Shown: positions 8,924 through 15,702 of the stretch, one piece after another
Position numbering within the stretch: the first letter of the stretch is position 1
Layout of the letters: the number at the start of each line of letters is the position of its first letter
Origin: JBHJHP01 sp042219855
Lineage (GTDB): Bacteria; Bacteroidota; Bacteroidia; Bacteroidales; UBA5342
Direction: 5' to 3'
Assembly: GCF_042219855.1 (NCBI RefSeq)
Contig: NZ_JBHJHP010000001.1
Span: forward strand, 620,001-684,000
DNA length: 64,000 nucleotides
Notes under the pieces: model-generated
Databases searched by the model: none
The model's input: only the letters and a program-made list of their open reading frames with translations
Told to the model about the DNA's origin: nothing
Position numbers and translations under genes: made by a program

Positions 8924-10059
8924 TTGAAGAGGCATTATTAAAACTTAAAAACTATATTGAATCACAGAATTACAGGGGTTACGATCCATATGATGCCTTA
9001 AACTCGCCCTTATTTAAATTACCGGTTTTAAAAAGTAATAAGCTAATACGTTTTGGCTCTCAACAACTGGTAAAACGTTTTCCGCTGAATTTAAGACCCC
9101 TGCTGTTCATTAAAAAAGGCATAAATCCGGTTACCCTTGGGCTATGTATTCAGGCCTATGCGTATCTTTATGAACATGATAAGAAAAATAAACAGCAACA
9201 TTTTAATAAAATTGAAGCCTTAATTGAAAATTTAGAAATGCTAATTCCTGAAGGATATTCAGGTGCCTGTTGGGGATATAATTTTGATTGGGAAGCAAGG
9301 TATGCAAGGATTCCTTCTTTGGAACCAACAGTTGTTGCAACCGGAATAATTACCAATGCTTTATATATTGCTAATGAAAAGACAGGGATAAAAAAAGCAG
9401 CTGATCTGGTGGTCAGTGCTTCGGCCTTTGTAACTAAAGATTTAAAAAGAACTACATTCGCAGATGGCATTTGTTTTTCGTATTCGCCTTTCGATCGTCA
9501 AACTGTTTTTAATGCTTCAATGAAAGGTGTTAGAATTCTGGCACAGGCTTACAAACTAACCCAAAATGTAAACCTAAGAGACCTTGGTGAAAAAGCAGTC
9601 GATTTTGTCGTGTCGCATCAAAATGAGAATGGTTCCTGGCCATACGCCTTAGCCAATAAAGGAGATTGGTCCGATAGCTATCATACGGGGTATGTTCTGG
9701 ATTGTCTTGACGATTTTCAAAAGTTGACAGGTGTTAATAAGTATAATCCCTTCATTAAAAATGGTTATGAATATTTCATACAGCATTTTATCATAGACGA
9801 TCAGATTCCTGCTTTTTATGATTATAATCAATATCCTGTTGATTGTACCGCGGCATCTCAGATTATACTGACTACAAGTCGATTTGGCGATATGGAAATT
9901 GCAAAAAATATTGCACTGTGGACGATCAATAAAATGCAAAAAAGTAACGGGAGCTTTAAATTCAGAATGTTTAAGAATTATGTAATTCATAATTCGTTTA
10001 TGAGGTGGTCTGATGCATGGATGTTTGCAGCCCTTTCAAAAATATACGAGAAAAAATGA
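8920..10059 (+). CDS. Polysaccharide-locus protein with alpha/alpha-toroid-like repeats
   Basis: A 379-residue soluble protein without signal peptide. It shows repeated helical segments with NENGSWPYALANKGDW (about residues 231-246) and KSNGSFKFRMFKNYV (about 347-361). These resemble the QW-type repeats of terpene-cyclase and glycan-active (alpha/alpha)6 toroids. Conserved-looking acidic and aromatic residues cluster around SDSYHTGYVLDCLDD (about 248-262). Homologues are, as I recall, often labelled delta-aminolevulinic acid dehydratase, but nothing here resembles HemB and I do not use that name. It overlaps the bi-domain oxidoreductase and the DUF354 gene by 4 bp each, which suggests that the three work on one sugar modification. 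Confidence 0.75.
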   Translation: MIEEALLKLKNYIESQNYRGYDPYDALNSPLFKLPVLKSNKLIRFGSQQLVKRFPLNLRPLLFIKKGINPVTLGLCIQAYAYLYEHDKKNKQQHFNKIEALIENLEMLIPEGYSGACWGYNFDWEARYARIPSLEPTVVATGIITNALYIANEKTGIKKAADLVVSASAFVTKDLKRTTFADGICFSYSPFDRQTVFNASMKGVRILAQAYKLTQNVNLRDLGEKAVDFVVSHQNENGSWPYALANKGDWSDSYHTGYVLDCLDDFQKLTGVNKYNPFIKNGYEYFIQHFIIDDQIPAFYDYNQYPVDCTAASQIILTTSRFGDMEIAKNIALWTINKMQKSNGSFKFRMFKNYVIHNSFMRWSDAWMFAALSKIYEKK

Positions 10060-11147
10060 AAATTGCTTTTTACCTCGGACATCCTGCCCATTTTCATTTA
10101 TTTAAGAACGTCATAAAATCCTTATCTGCGACGCATGATACTACCATACTGATTAAAAAAAAGGATATTCTGGAAAAGCTTTTGGAGGAAGCAGGCCTTA
10201 CATATATCAATATTCTTTCAGAAGGCAGAAAAGACAGTAAAACAGGATTGTTGGTAGGGATGATTAAAAGATCATGGCGCCTGTTCAGATTTTATAAAAA
10301 ACTTAAACCTGATCTTTTAGTCGGAACAAGTGTGGAAAATTCCTTTATGACTAAGATATTGGGAATTCCAAGTATAAATGTAAATGAAGATGATGCTGAA
10401 GTGGTACCTCTCTATGCTAAGTTAAGTTATCCGTGGGCATCCGTAATATTAAATCCTTCCAGCTGTAATTCCGGTAAATGGGATGAAAAAGCGATTAAGT
10501 ATTCCGGTTATCAGGAACTGGCATATTTGCATCCCAATCATTTTACGCCACAAAAAAAAGTAGTTGAAAAATATTTTCCGGTCACTGATACTTATTTTAT
10601 TATGCGGTTTGCTAAACTAACTGCACATCATGACAAAGGGATAAAAGGTCTTAATGCAGAACTTTCCAAAGAAATAATAAAAATTTTGGAACCTCATGGC
10701 AAGGTTTATATTACTTCTGAAAGAGAATTGTCACCCGAGTTTGAACCATACAGAATAAATATCGATACGTTGGATATGCATGACGTTATATCTTTTGCGA
10801 GCTTATATATCGGGGATAGTCAAACAATGGCTGCTGAAGCGGGTGTACTGGGTATTCCCTTTATTCGTTTTAATGACTTTGTTGGAAGAATAGGTTATTT
10901 GAAAGAACTGGAAAACACATATCAGTTAGGTTTTGGTTATCTGCCAACACAGAGTGATCAATTGCTAAACCGGATAACAGATTTACTGAACGATGATAAA
11001 CTAAAACATTTTAATCAAAACAGCAGGATGTTAATGCTTAAGGATAAAATTGATTTACATCTGTTTTTAACATGGTTCATCGAAAACTATCCTCAAAGTG
11101 TAAAAATAATGAAGGAAAATCCCGATTATCAGAACCGGTTTAAGTAA
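10056..11147 (+). CDS. DUF354 family protein (GT-B-like)
   Basis: A 363-residue protein starting MKIAFYLGHPAHFHLFKNV, the recognisable N-terminus of DUF354. The ATG at 10056 is preferred over an in-frame ATG at 10017: it gives this family-typical start and a 4-bp ATGA overlap with the preceding gene. The fold is GT-B-like, related to UDP-GlcNAc 2-epimerase and MurG. The C-terminal domain has IGDSQTMAAEAGVLGIPFIR, resembling the donor site of that superfamily (SGG..EA in WecB). The family's reaction is not established. Its place between the toroid-like protein and a GT2 gene supports a role in making or transferring a modified sugar. Confidence 0.85.
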   Translation: MKIAFYLGHPAHFHLFKNVIKSLSATHDTTILIKKKDILEKLLEEAGLTYINILSEGRKDSKTGLLVGMIKRSWRLFRFYKKLKPDLLVGTSVENSFMTKILGIPSINVNEDDAEVVPLYAKLSYPWASVILNPSSCNSGKWDEKAIKYSGYQELAYLHPNHFTPQKKVVEKYFPVTDTYFIMRFAKLTAHHDKGIKGLNAELSKEIIKILEPHGKVYITSERELSPEFEPYRINIDTLDMHDVISFASLYIGDSQTMAAEAGVLGIPFIRFNDFVGRIGYLKELENTYQLGFGYLPTQSDQLLNRITDLLNDDKLKHFNQNSRMLMLKDKIDLHLFLTWFIENYPQSVKIMKENPDYQNRFK

Positions 11148-11822
11148 ATGCCTCCAATTTCACTCTATCTGTTAAATCATAATTATGGTTTATTTCTTGA
11201 AGAGGCCATACAATCTGTATTAGATCAAACTTTTACTTATTTTGAATTTATCATAATTGATGACGGTTCAGTTGATAAGAGCAGAAAAATACTCCAAAAT
11301 TTATCTCAGACTCATCCTCAGATAAAAATTGTTTATCAGGAAAATTATGGCTTAATTGCATCGGCAAATAAAGCGGTCGAAATAAGTTCCGGGTATTATC
11401 TAATCAGGCTTGATGCTGACGATATATTGCATCCTGATGCATTAAAAATATTATGTCGTTATGCTGAAAATTATCCCGATACCGACTGGATTATTCCCGG
11501 CTATTACCTGACAAACCAGTCCGGCGAAGTTACCGATAAAAAGAACCGGGGAATGGAACCTTTTTATATTTCACTTGAAGATACAGAACCACATGGTGCA
11601 TGTTCATTAATAAAGAGGAAAACACTTTTAGAGGTTGGTGGATATTCAAGTCATGTGACCTGTAGAGATGGACTGGATTTATTTTTGAAAATAAAAGAAA
11701 AGAGGAAAATATTATCGGTACCGGAACACTTATTTTATTACAGGCAACATAATCAAAGTTTAACCAGGAATAAAAAACTTATAGAACAAACAGAATCTGT
11801 TTTATTAAAACGAAATCTTTAA
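11148..11822 (+). CDS. Short family 2 glycosyltransferase
   Basis: A 224-residue GT2 protein with ISLYLLNHNYGLFLEEAI at the N-terminus, IIDDGSVDKS near residue 40 and RLDADDI near 90, which supply the nucleotide- and metal-binding aspartates. The acceptor-side motif CRDGLDLFLKIKEK near 178 corresponds to the ED/QxxRW area. It is shorter than typical GT2 enzymes (about 300 residues) but has the full catalytic core, so I regard it as complete. It is the last gene of the uninterrupted operon: its stop is followed at once by a tract of 7-bp repeats before wecB. Confidence 0.88.
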   Translation: MPPISLYLLNHNYGLFLEEAIQSVLDQTFTYFEFIIIDDGSVDKSRKILQNLSQTHPQIKIVYQENYGLIASANKAVEISSGYYLIRLDADDILHPDALKILCRYAENYPDTDWIIPGYYLTNQSGEVTDKKNRGMEPFYISLEDTEPHGACSLIKRKTLLEVGGYSSHVTCRDGLDLFLKIKEKRKILSVPEHLFYYRQHNQSLTRNKKLIEQTESVLLKRNL

Positions 11823-11823
11823 T

Positions 11824-11865
11824 CGTTACACGTAACCTGTCACCCGTAACGTGTAACCAGTAACC
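11824..11865. repeat. Six tandem heptads of type NGTMACC
   Basis: Directly after the GT2 stop codon lie six consecutive 7-mers: CGTTACA, CGTAACC, TGTCACC, CGTAACG, TGTAACC and AGTAACC. The spacing is exactly 7 bp, with GT at positions 2-3 and mostly ACC at 5-7. The tract fills most of the gap between the GT2 gene and wecB. It is related in period, not in exact sequence, to the tracts at 13.0, 13.6, 13.7 and 19.9-21.3 kb. Confidence 0.75.
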
Positions 11866-11872
11866 ATTCAGA

Positions 11873-13030
11873 ATGAAAATCATATCAGTAGTAGGGGCAA
11901 GACCCAATTTTATGAAGATAGCACCATTTATTAAAGCTATCGATGCGTATAATAATGAGAACAACGATAAAGTTGAACATATCCTGGTGCATACCGGGCA
12001 GCACTACGATGACCGGATGAGCCGGTCTTTTTTTGAGGCGCTGAATATTCCGGATGCCGATATCAACCTGGGCATCGGATCAGGGACGCATGCCGAGCAG
12101 GTCGGAAATACCATGATCGCATTTGAAAAGGTACTGCAACAGGAAAAACCGGACTGGGTAGTCGTGGTGGGAGATGTCAATGCAACGCTTGCCTGTTCGG
12201 TAACGGCAAAGAAGGAACACGTTAAGGTTTGCCATATTGAAGCCGGCCTGCGCAGTGGTGATATGCAGATGCCGGAAGAAATCAACCGTTTGGTGACTGA
12301 CCGCTTATCCGATCTGCTGCTGACACCGGATAAACTGTCCATTGAAAACTTAAAGGCAGAGGGTGTTGAAGATAAAAAGATCGGGTTTGTTGGGAATATC
12401 ATGATCGATACGCTTGAAGCACAGCGGGAAAAGGCACAGAAGCTGGAGATCCGGAATATTCTGAAAGAAAACCTTCTGGATGAAAACGAGTTGCCTGATC
12501 ATGGTTTTTCAAAGTTTGGCATTGTGACGCTGCATCGTCCTTCGAATGTGGATGATAAAACGGTCATTGGTGCGATCGTAAATTTTTTCATACGGGAAGT
12601 GATTACCGACCTGCCATTGATCTGGCCCATACACCCTAGAACACAAAAGCAGTTAAAGTCTTTTGGATTATGGGATGCTGTTTGTGAGGCGCCAAACCTG
12701 GTGCTGCTGCATCCGCTGGGCTATCATGATCTGTTGCGTCTGAATATGGATGCTGAGATAATGCTGACCGACAGTGGAGGCCTTCAAGAAGAGTGCACCG
12801 TTTTGGGAACACCTTGTCTGACCCTGCGCTGGAATACAGAACGTCCGATTACCCTCAGGGAATATGGTGGAGCCAGCGTACTGGTGGGAAACAACATAGA
12901 ACGCATCCGTTCAGAGTATTTTGAAACCATTGCCAAAGACCGTAAACCACAGCGCCCTGAACTTTGGGATGGAAAAACAGCAGAGCGGTGTTTGCGTGCA
13001 ATTCTGGAATATGATGAACGTGATTCGTAA
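11873..13030 (+). CDS. wecB: UDP-N-acetylglucosamine 2-epimerase (non-hydrolysing)
   Basis: A cytosolic 385-residue enzyme interconverting UDP-GlcNAc and UDP-ManNAc, a precursor for surface polysaccharides. It starts MKIISVVGARPNFMKIAPF and continues HTGQHYDDRMS (about residues 43-53), GDVNATLACS (about 101-110), CHIEAGLRSGD (about 122-132) and EEINR (about 138-142). The C-terminal UDP-binding region is TDSGGLQEECTVLGTPCLTL, and all hallmark residues are present. No ManNAc dehydrogenase (wecC) follows within the window. The gene is visibly richer in G and C than the glycosyltransferases before it, and its last codons (CGT GAT TCG TAA) merge into the heptad tract that follows. Both points suggest a separate origin from the upstream genes. 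Confidence 0.95.
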   Translation: MKIISVVGARPNFMKIAPFIKAIDAYNNENNDKVEHILVHTGQHYDDRMSRSFFEALNIPDADINLGIGSGTHAEQVGNTMIAFEKVLQQEKPDWVVVVGDVNATLACSVTAKKEHVKVCHIEAGLRSGDMQMPEEINRLVTDRLSDLLLTPDKLSIENLKAEGVEDKKIGFVGNIMIDTLEAQREKAQKLEIRNILKENLLDENELPDHGFSKFGIVTLHRPSNVDDKTVIGAIVNFFIREVITDLPLIWPIHPRTQKQLKSFGLWDAVCEAPNLVLLHPLGYHDLLRLNMDAEIMLTDSGGLQEECTVLGTPCLTLRWNTERPITLREYGGASVLVGNNIERIRSEYFETIAKDRKPQRPELWDGKTAERCLRAILEYDERDS

Positions 13031-13091
13031 AACCGTGAACCGTGAAATCGTGGAATCGTGATTCGTGAAATCGTGATTCGTGAAGCGTAAT
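13019..13091. repeat. CGTGAA-type heptad/octad tract overlapping the wecB stop
   Basis: About ten consecutive 7-8-bp units beginning with CGTGA or CGTAA (CGTGATT, CGTAAAAC, CGTGAAC, CGTGAAAT, CGTGGAAT, CGTGATT, CGTGAAAT, CGTGATT, CGTGAAG, CGTAATA). The first units coincide with the final codons and stop of wecB. A short tract in the opposite orientation (ACTCACG ACTTACG) lies at 13137-13150, after a spacer of about 45 bp. Confidence 0.8.
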
Positions 13092-13187
13092 ATCTTAAAA
13101 TGGTTTATGAAATTTGATGTAATCAGATTAAAATATGACTCACGACTTACGATTAAAGACCCAATTCAATCCCTAAATCCAAATAAA

Positions 13188-13535
13188 ATGAATCACAAAG
13201 AATTAGATGTATGGAATTTGTCCATGCAATTTGTTGTCGATATTTATGAGCTCACTAAAAAATTTCCGCATTCTGAACAGTTTGGTTTAACGAATCAGCT
13301 TAGGCGAAGTGCTGTATCTATTCCTTCAAAAATCGCCGAAGGTGCCGTCAGAGAACATACTAAAGAATATAAGCAGTTTTTAAGTATAGCACGTGGTTCT
13401 GCCGCAGAAAGTGAAACACAATTACTGATAGCTCAATCTTTACGTTACATAGATAATGAATTGTCGGATTTAATACTAGAAAAGAATAAACGAATAATGA
13501 TGATGTTGACTGCAATGATTCGTAAAATGCGTTAA
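13188..13535 (+). CDS. Four-helix-bundle protein of the S23 / intervening-sequence family
   Basis: A 115-residue, all-helical protein of the four-helix-bundle family first known from 23S rRNA intervening sequences. The ATG at 13188 is chosen because it gives the family start MNHKELDVWNLSMQF; an upstream in-frame ATG at 13080 lies inside repeat DNA. Family hallmarks are FPHSEQFGLTNQLRRSAVS, IPSKIAEGA and FLSIARGSAAESETQL. Its function in free-standing form is unknown. The fold is shared with the Avd subunit of diversity-generating retroelements, but no reverse transcriptase is present. The gene sits between two sets of heptad tracts (13.0-13.15 and 13.56-13.74 kb) and looks like an independent cassette inside the polysaccharide locus. 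Confidence 0.88.
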   Translation: MNHKELDVWNLSMQFVVDIYELTKKFPHSEQFGLTNQLRRSAVSIPSKIAEGAVREHTKEYKQFLSIARGSAAESETQLLIAQSLRYIDNELSDLILEKNKRIMMMLTAMIRKMR

Positions 13536-13555
13536 CCTTTTGTTATTTGTAAAAT

Positions 13556-13600
13556 CGTGAACCGGGAATCGTGAAGCGTAAACCGTGAAATCGTGAAAAC
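13556..13600. repeat. CGTGAA-type heptad tract downstream of the four-helix-bundle gene
   Basis: Six consecutive 7-9-bp units (CGTGAAC, CGGGAAT, CGTGAAG, CGTAAAC, CGTGAAAT, CGTGAAAAC) in the same orientation as the tract at 13019-13091. Together with the opposite-orientation tract at 13662-13738 it could form an imperfect hairpin around a loop of about 60 bp. Confidence 0.75.
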
Positions 13601-13661
13601 ATGATCTTGGTAAATGTTAATTGTATTCTGTAATCAATTTTGACTGTTACATAAAGTTCCG

Positions 13662-13738
13662 ACTTACGTCTCACGACCAACGACTTACGGTTAACGTCTC
13701 ACGTCCTACGCCTAACGATTAACGACTCACGACTCACG
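13662..13738. repeat. Eleven perfect-period NNNNACG heptads
   Basis: Eleven adjacent 7-mers, every one ending in ACG, with no slip in phase: ACTTACG, TCTCACG, ACCAACG, ACTTACG, GTTAACG, TCTCACG, TCCTACG, CCTAACG, ATTAACG, ACTCACG, ACTCACG. The orientation is the reverse complement of the CGTGAA-type tracts at 13019 and 13556. The tract ends 7 bp before the start codon of the deacetylase-like gene, where a promoter or leader would be expected. Confidence 0.85.
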
Positions 13739-13745
13739 TAAAAAA

Positions 13746-14525
13746 ATGGATTTCAACCTCAAAACATATCAGCAACTACTGAATGCATTAGTGCAGGCAG
13801 GATATGATTTTCAGGTGTTTTCAGATTTTATTGCGACAGAAAAAGCTAAAACAGTTACCCTAAGATTTGATTCAGAGAAAAATTTAAGAAATACACTTTA
13901 CATAGCTGAAATCCTTCATGAATTCAATATAAGAGGTACTTTTTATATTAGAATTTTAAAGGAGTTAAACCTGAAAGGTATCATTGAAAAACTGAAGTCT
14001 CTAAACCACGAAATTGGTTATCATTATGATGATCTTACGGAATCCGGTGGTAATTTCAGTAAAGCTATCGATCGTTTTAAATCAAATCTAAGCCTTCTGA
14101 GGACCAACGCACCTGTAAAGACTATTGTTGCAGAGGGTGCCCCCTTAAGCAAATACGACAACCGCTCGTTGTGGCAAACCTATGACTACCATGATTACGG
14201 CATTACCGGAGAGCCCTATTTTGATGTGGATTTCAGTAAGGTCTTATATTTAACCGATACCGGTCGCCGTTGGGATGGTTACAAGGTTAGTGTACGCGAT
14301 AAGATCCCGGAACACCAGGAACGATGGGAGAGAGAAGGTCTGGTATTTCATTCCACCAAAGATATCATAAAAGCCATTCAGCAGGACAGGCTGCCTGACC
14401 GGATTATGTTTACCTTTCATCCGCAGCGCTGGCATTCCTCATTTATTCCCTGGCTAAAAGAACTCATCCTTCAGCGGGCTAAAAACGTTGTAAAACGAAT
14501 TCTCGTTTTAGTGAAGAATGAATAA
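13746..14525 (+). CDS. Divergent polysaccharide deacetylase-like protein
   Basis: A 259-residue cytosolic protein (no signal peptide) with a NodB-like layout. A strand ending in TVTLRFDSEKN (about residues 37-47) stands at the place of the TFDDG motif, GTFYIRI follows near 63, and HEIGYHYDDL (about 87-96) stands at the place of the HSxxH metal site. FTFHPQRWH near residue 225 supplies a late conserved His. The canonical second Asp and the HSxxH spacing are altered, so activity as a CE4 deacetylase is uncertain. Next to wecB it may remove acetyl groups from an amino-sugar precursor or glycan, which is inference. It is the last + strand gene of the locus. Confidence 0.75.
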   Translation: MDFNLKTYQQLLNALVQAGYDFQVFSDFIATEKAKTVTLRFDSEKNLRNTLYIAEILHEFNIRGTFYIRILKELNLKGIIEKLKSLNHEIGYHYDDLTESGGNFSKAIDRFKSNLSLLRTNAPVKTIVAEGAPLSKYDNRSLWQTYDYHDYGITGEPYFDVDFSKVLYLTDTGRRWDGYKVSVRDKIPEHQERWEREGLVFHSTKDIIKAIQQDRLPDRIMFTFHPQRWHSSFIPWLKELILQRAKNVVKRILVLVKNE

Positions 14526-14755
14526 TGTTGAACTTCGACTTGTTCAGTATCCGGTTAAATCCTCCGTTCCGACATGTCGGGACATCTTCTTTCAGGAAAG
14601 GAGGACGGCTAATACAACTGCTGGTTAATACGTCGCCCTTTGTAAAAGGGGGTGTCCGTCAAAGACGGACAGGGGATTTGACATAATGTATATCAGTCAT
14701 TACTAATCCGTATTTCATAATTACTGTCGTCCGTCTAAAAATCAGTATTACTTAA
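14526..14755. other. Intergenic DNA with several small palindromes
   Basis: No gene is visible. The stretch contains the 12-bp perfect palindrome CCGACATGTCGG at 14569-14580, a CCCTT-TGTA-AAAGGG hairpin at about 14636-14650, and the hairpin TGTCCGTC-AAA-GACGGACA at 14653-14671, followed by AGGGGATTT. Such short hairpins resemble dispersed intergenic repeats of Bacteroidota genomes, but I cannot confirm copies elsewhere. Confidence 0.5.
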
Positions 14756-14911
14756 AGATTCTTCGCTTCATTTTATTACGCTCAGAATGACAGTCTCTTA
14801 GGTTCATATGGGGCTGGAGGATGGGTTGGTTTTCTACAGATTCGAAAACCAACCCATCCTCCAGCCCAACAGCCAGCAACTGCCTGTCATTCCGAGTGAA
14901 GCGAGGAATCT
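14756..14911. repeat. Nested inverted-repeat element between convergent genes
   Basis: The core is a perfect 24-bp inverted repeat, arms 14811-14834 and 14844-14867 with a 9-nt loop. Outside it lies a second inverted pair, 14756-14793 and 14884-14911 (right arm CTGTCATTCCGAGTGAAGCG...). The left outer arm is the reverse complement of the right one with two mismatches and one 10-bp insertion (TTTTATTACG at 14771-14780). The outer arm resembles a TCATTCCGAG...GCGAGGAATCT motif that I remember as a dispersed repeat in many bacterial genomes. Located between convergent genes, the element could act as a bidirectional terminator. An in-frame ORF across it is an accident of the palindrome. Confidence 0.8.
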
Positions 14912-14946
14912 CTGAAGCTTTAACCGGACAACAGAAATTCATAAGT

Positions 14947-15702
14947 TCATTGGTTCAGCCACGTTTTAAACGAAGTAACCCGTTCTCTGCTCACCAGGAT
15001 ATCCTCATCTGAATGAGTTGATAGTTGCAGTTTAAGCCGGTTATTAAACCACTGCGTAATTTTTATAATATGGTCAATATTGACGATAAACTTGCGGTTT
15101 ATTCTGAAGAACTGTGCTTCATCCAGCTGATTTTCCAGCGTTGACAGACTTTCATCTACAATAAGGCTTTTGTTGTCAGCGGTCAAAGCAAAAGAAAGAC
15201 CATCCTCTGAATAAAAACAAACCAGGTCGCTGCACCTCACCGTTTTAAAATTATCTCCTGTCTTAACCAAAATCCGTTGTCTCGGTATTGGTTTTTTCCC
15301 ACTCACAATTTCCCTCAGTAATTTATTTTCAACAGGCGTATGATAGGCCTGTACGGCCTTAAATTTGTCAATCGCTTTTTTTAGATCGCTGTAATCATAA
15401 GGTTTCAGGAGATAATCAATATTATTGACCCTGAAGGACTGAATGGCGTAACTGCTGTAAGCCGTCGTGAAGATAACAGGCGTTGGCACCTGAACGGCCT
15501 CATAAATACTGAAACAATCGCCGTCAGATAAACGGATGTCCTGAAAGATCAGGTCGGGAAGCGGATGAGTTTTAAACCATTGTATGCCTTTCTCCACACT
15601 TCCGATAATATCCGCAATCCCGATTTCCGGATCATATTGTTCCAGCAATTTTATCAGCATGTTGGCTGAATGGACTTCATCTTCAAGGATCAGAACATTC
15701 AT
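14947..15702 (-). CDS. LytTR-type response regulator
   Basis: A 251-residue cytosolic regulator. The receiver domain (residues 1 to about 120) has the acidic pocket LILEDE near the start, the phospho-acceptor Asp in LIFQDIRLSDG (about residues 52-62), the Thr in FTTAYSSYA, and the Lys in DYLLKPYD. The C-terminal LytTR DNA-binding domain (about 140-251) includes RILVKTGDNFKTVRCSDL and FFRINRKFIVNIDHI. It should bind promoter direct repeats when phosphorylated. Its ATG overlaps the stop of the sensor kinase gene by 4 bp, which strongly supports a cognate pair. Targets are unknown; the epimerase at the head of the same operon is one candidate. Confidence 0.95.
   Translation of the reverse strand: MNVLILEDEVHSANMLIKLLEQYDPEIGIADIIGSVEKGIQWFKTHPLPDLIFQDIRLSDGDCFSIYEAVQVPTPVIFTTAYSSYAIQSFRVNNIDYLLKPYDYSDLKKAIDKFKAVQAYHTPVENKLLREIVSGKKPIPRQRILVKTGDNFKTVRCSDLVCFYSEDGLSFALTADNKSLIVDESLSTLENQLDEAQFFRINRKFIVNIDHIIKITQWFNNRLKLQLSTHSDEDILVSRERVTSFKTWLNQ

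Noticed and set aside
8920..10059. Delta-aminolevulinic acid dehydratase (HemB)
   Set aside because: No zinc-cysteine cluster or Schiff-base lysine motif of HemB is present, and the protein has toroid-like helical repeats instead.
13188..13535. Avd component of a diversity-generating retroelement
   Set aside because: The fold is shared, but no reverse transcriptase, template repeat or variable repeat with adenine-biased changes is present in the window.
14821..15012. 63-residue ORF on the + strand
   Set aside because: It reads through the perfect palindrome and the dispersed repeat, and its frame results from the repeat composition.
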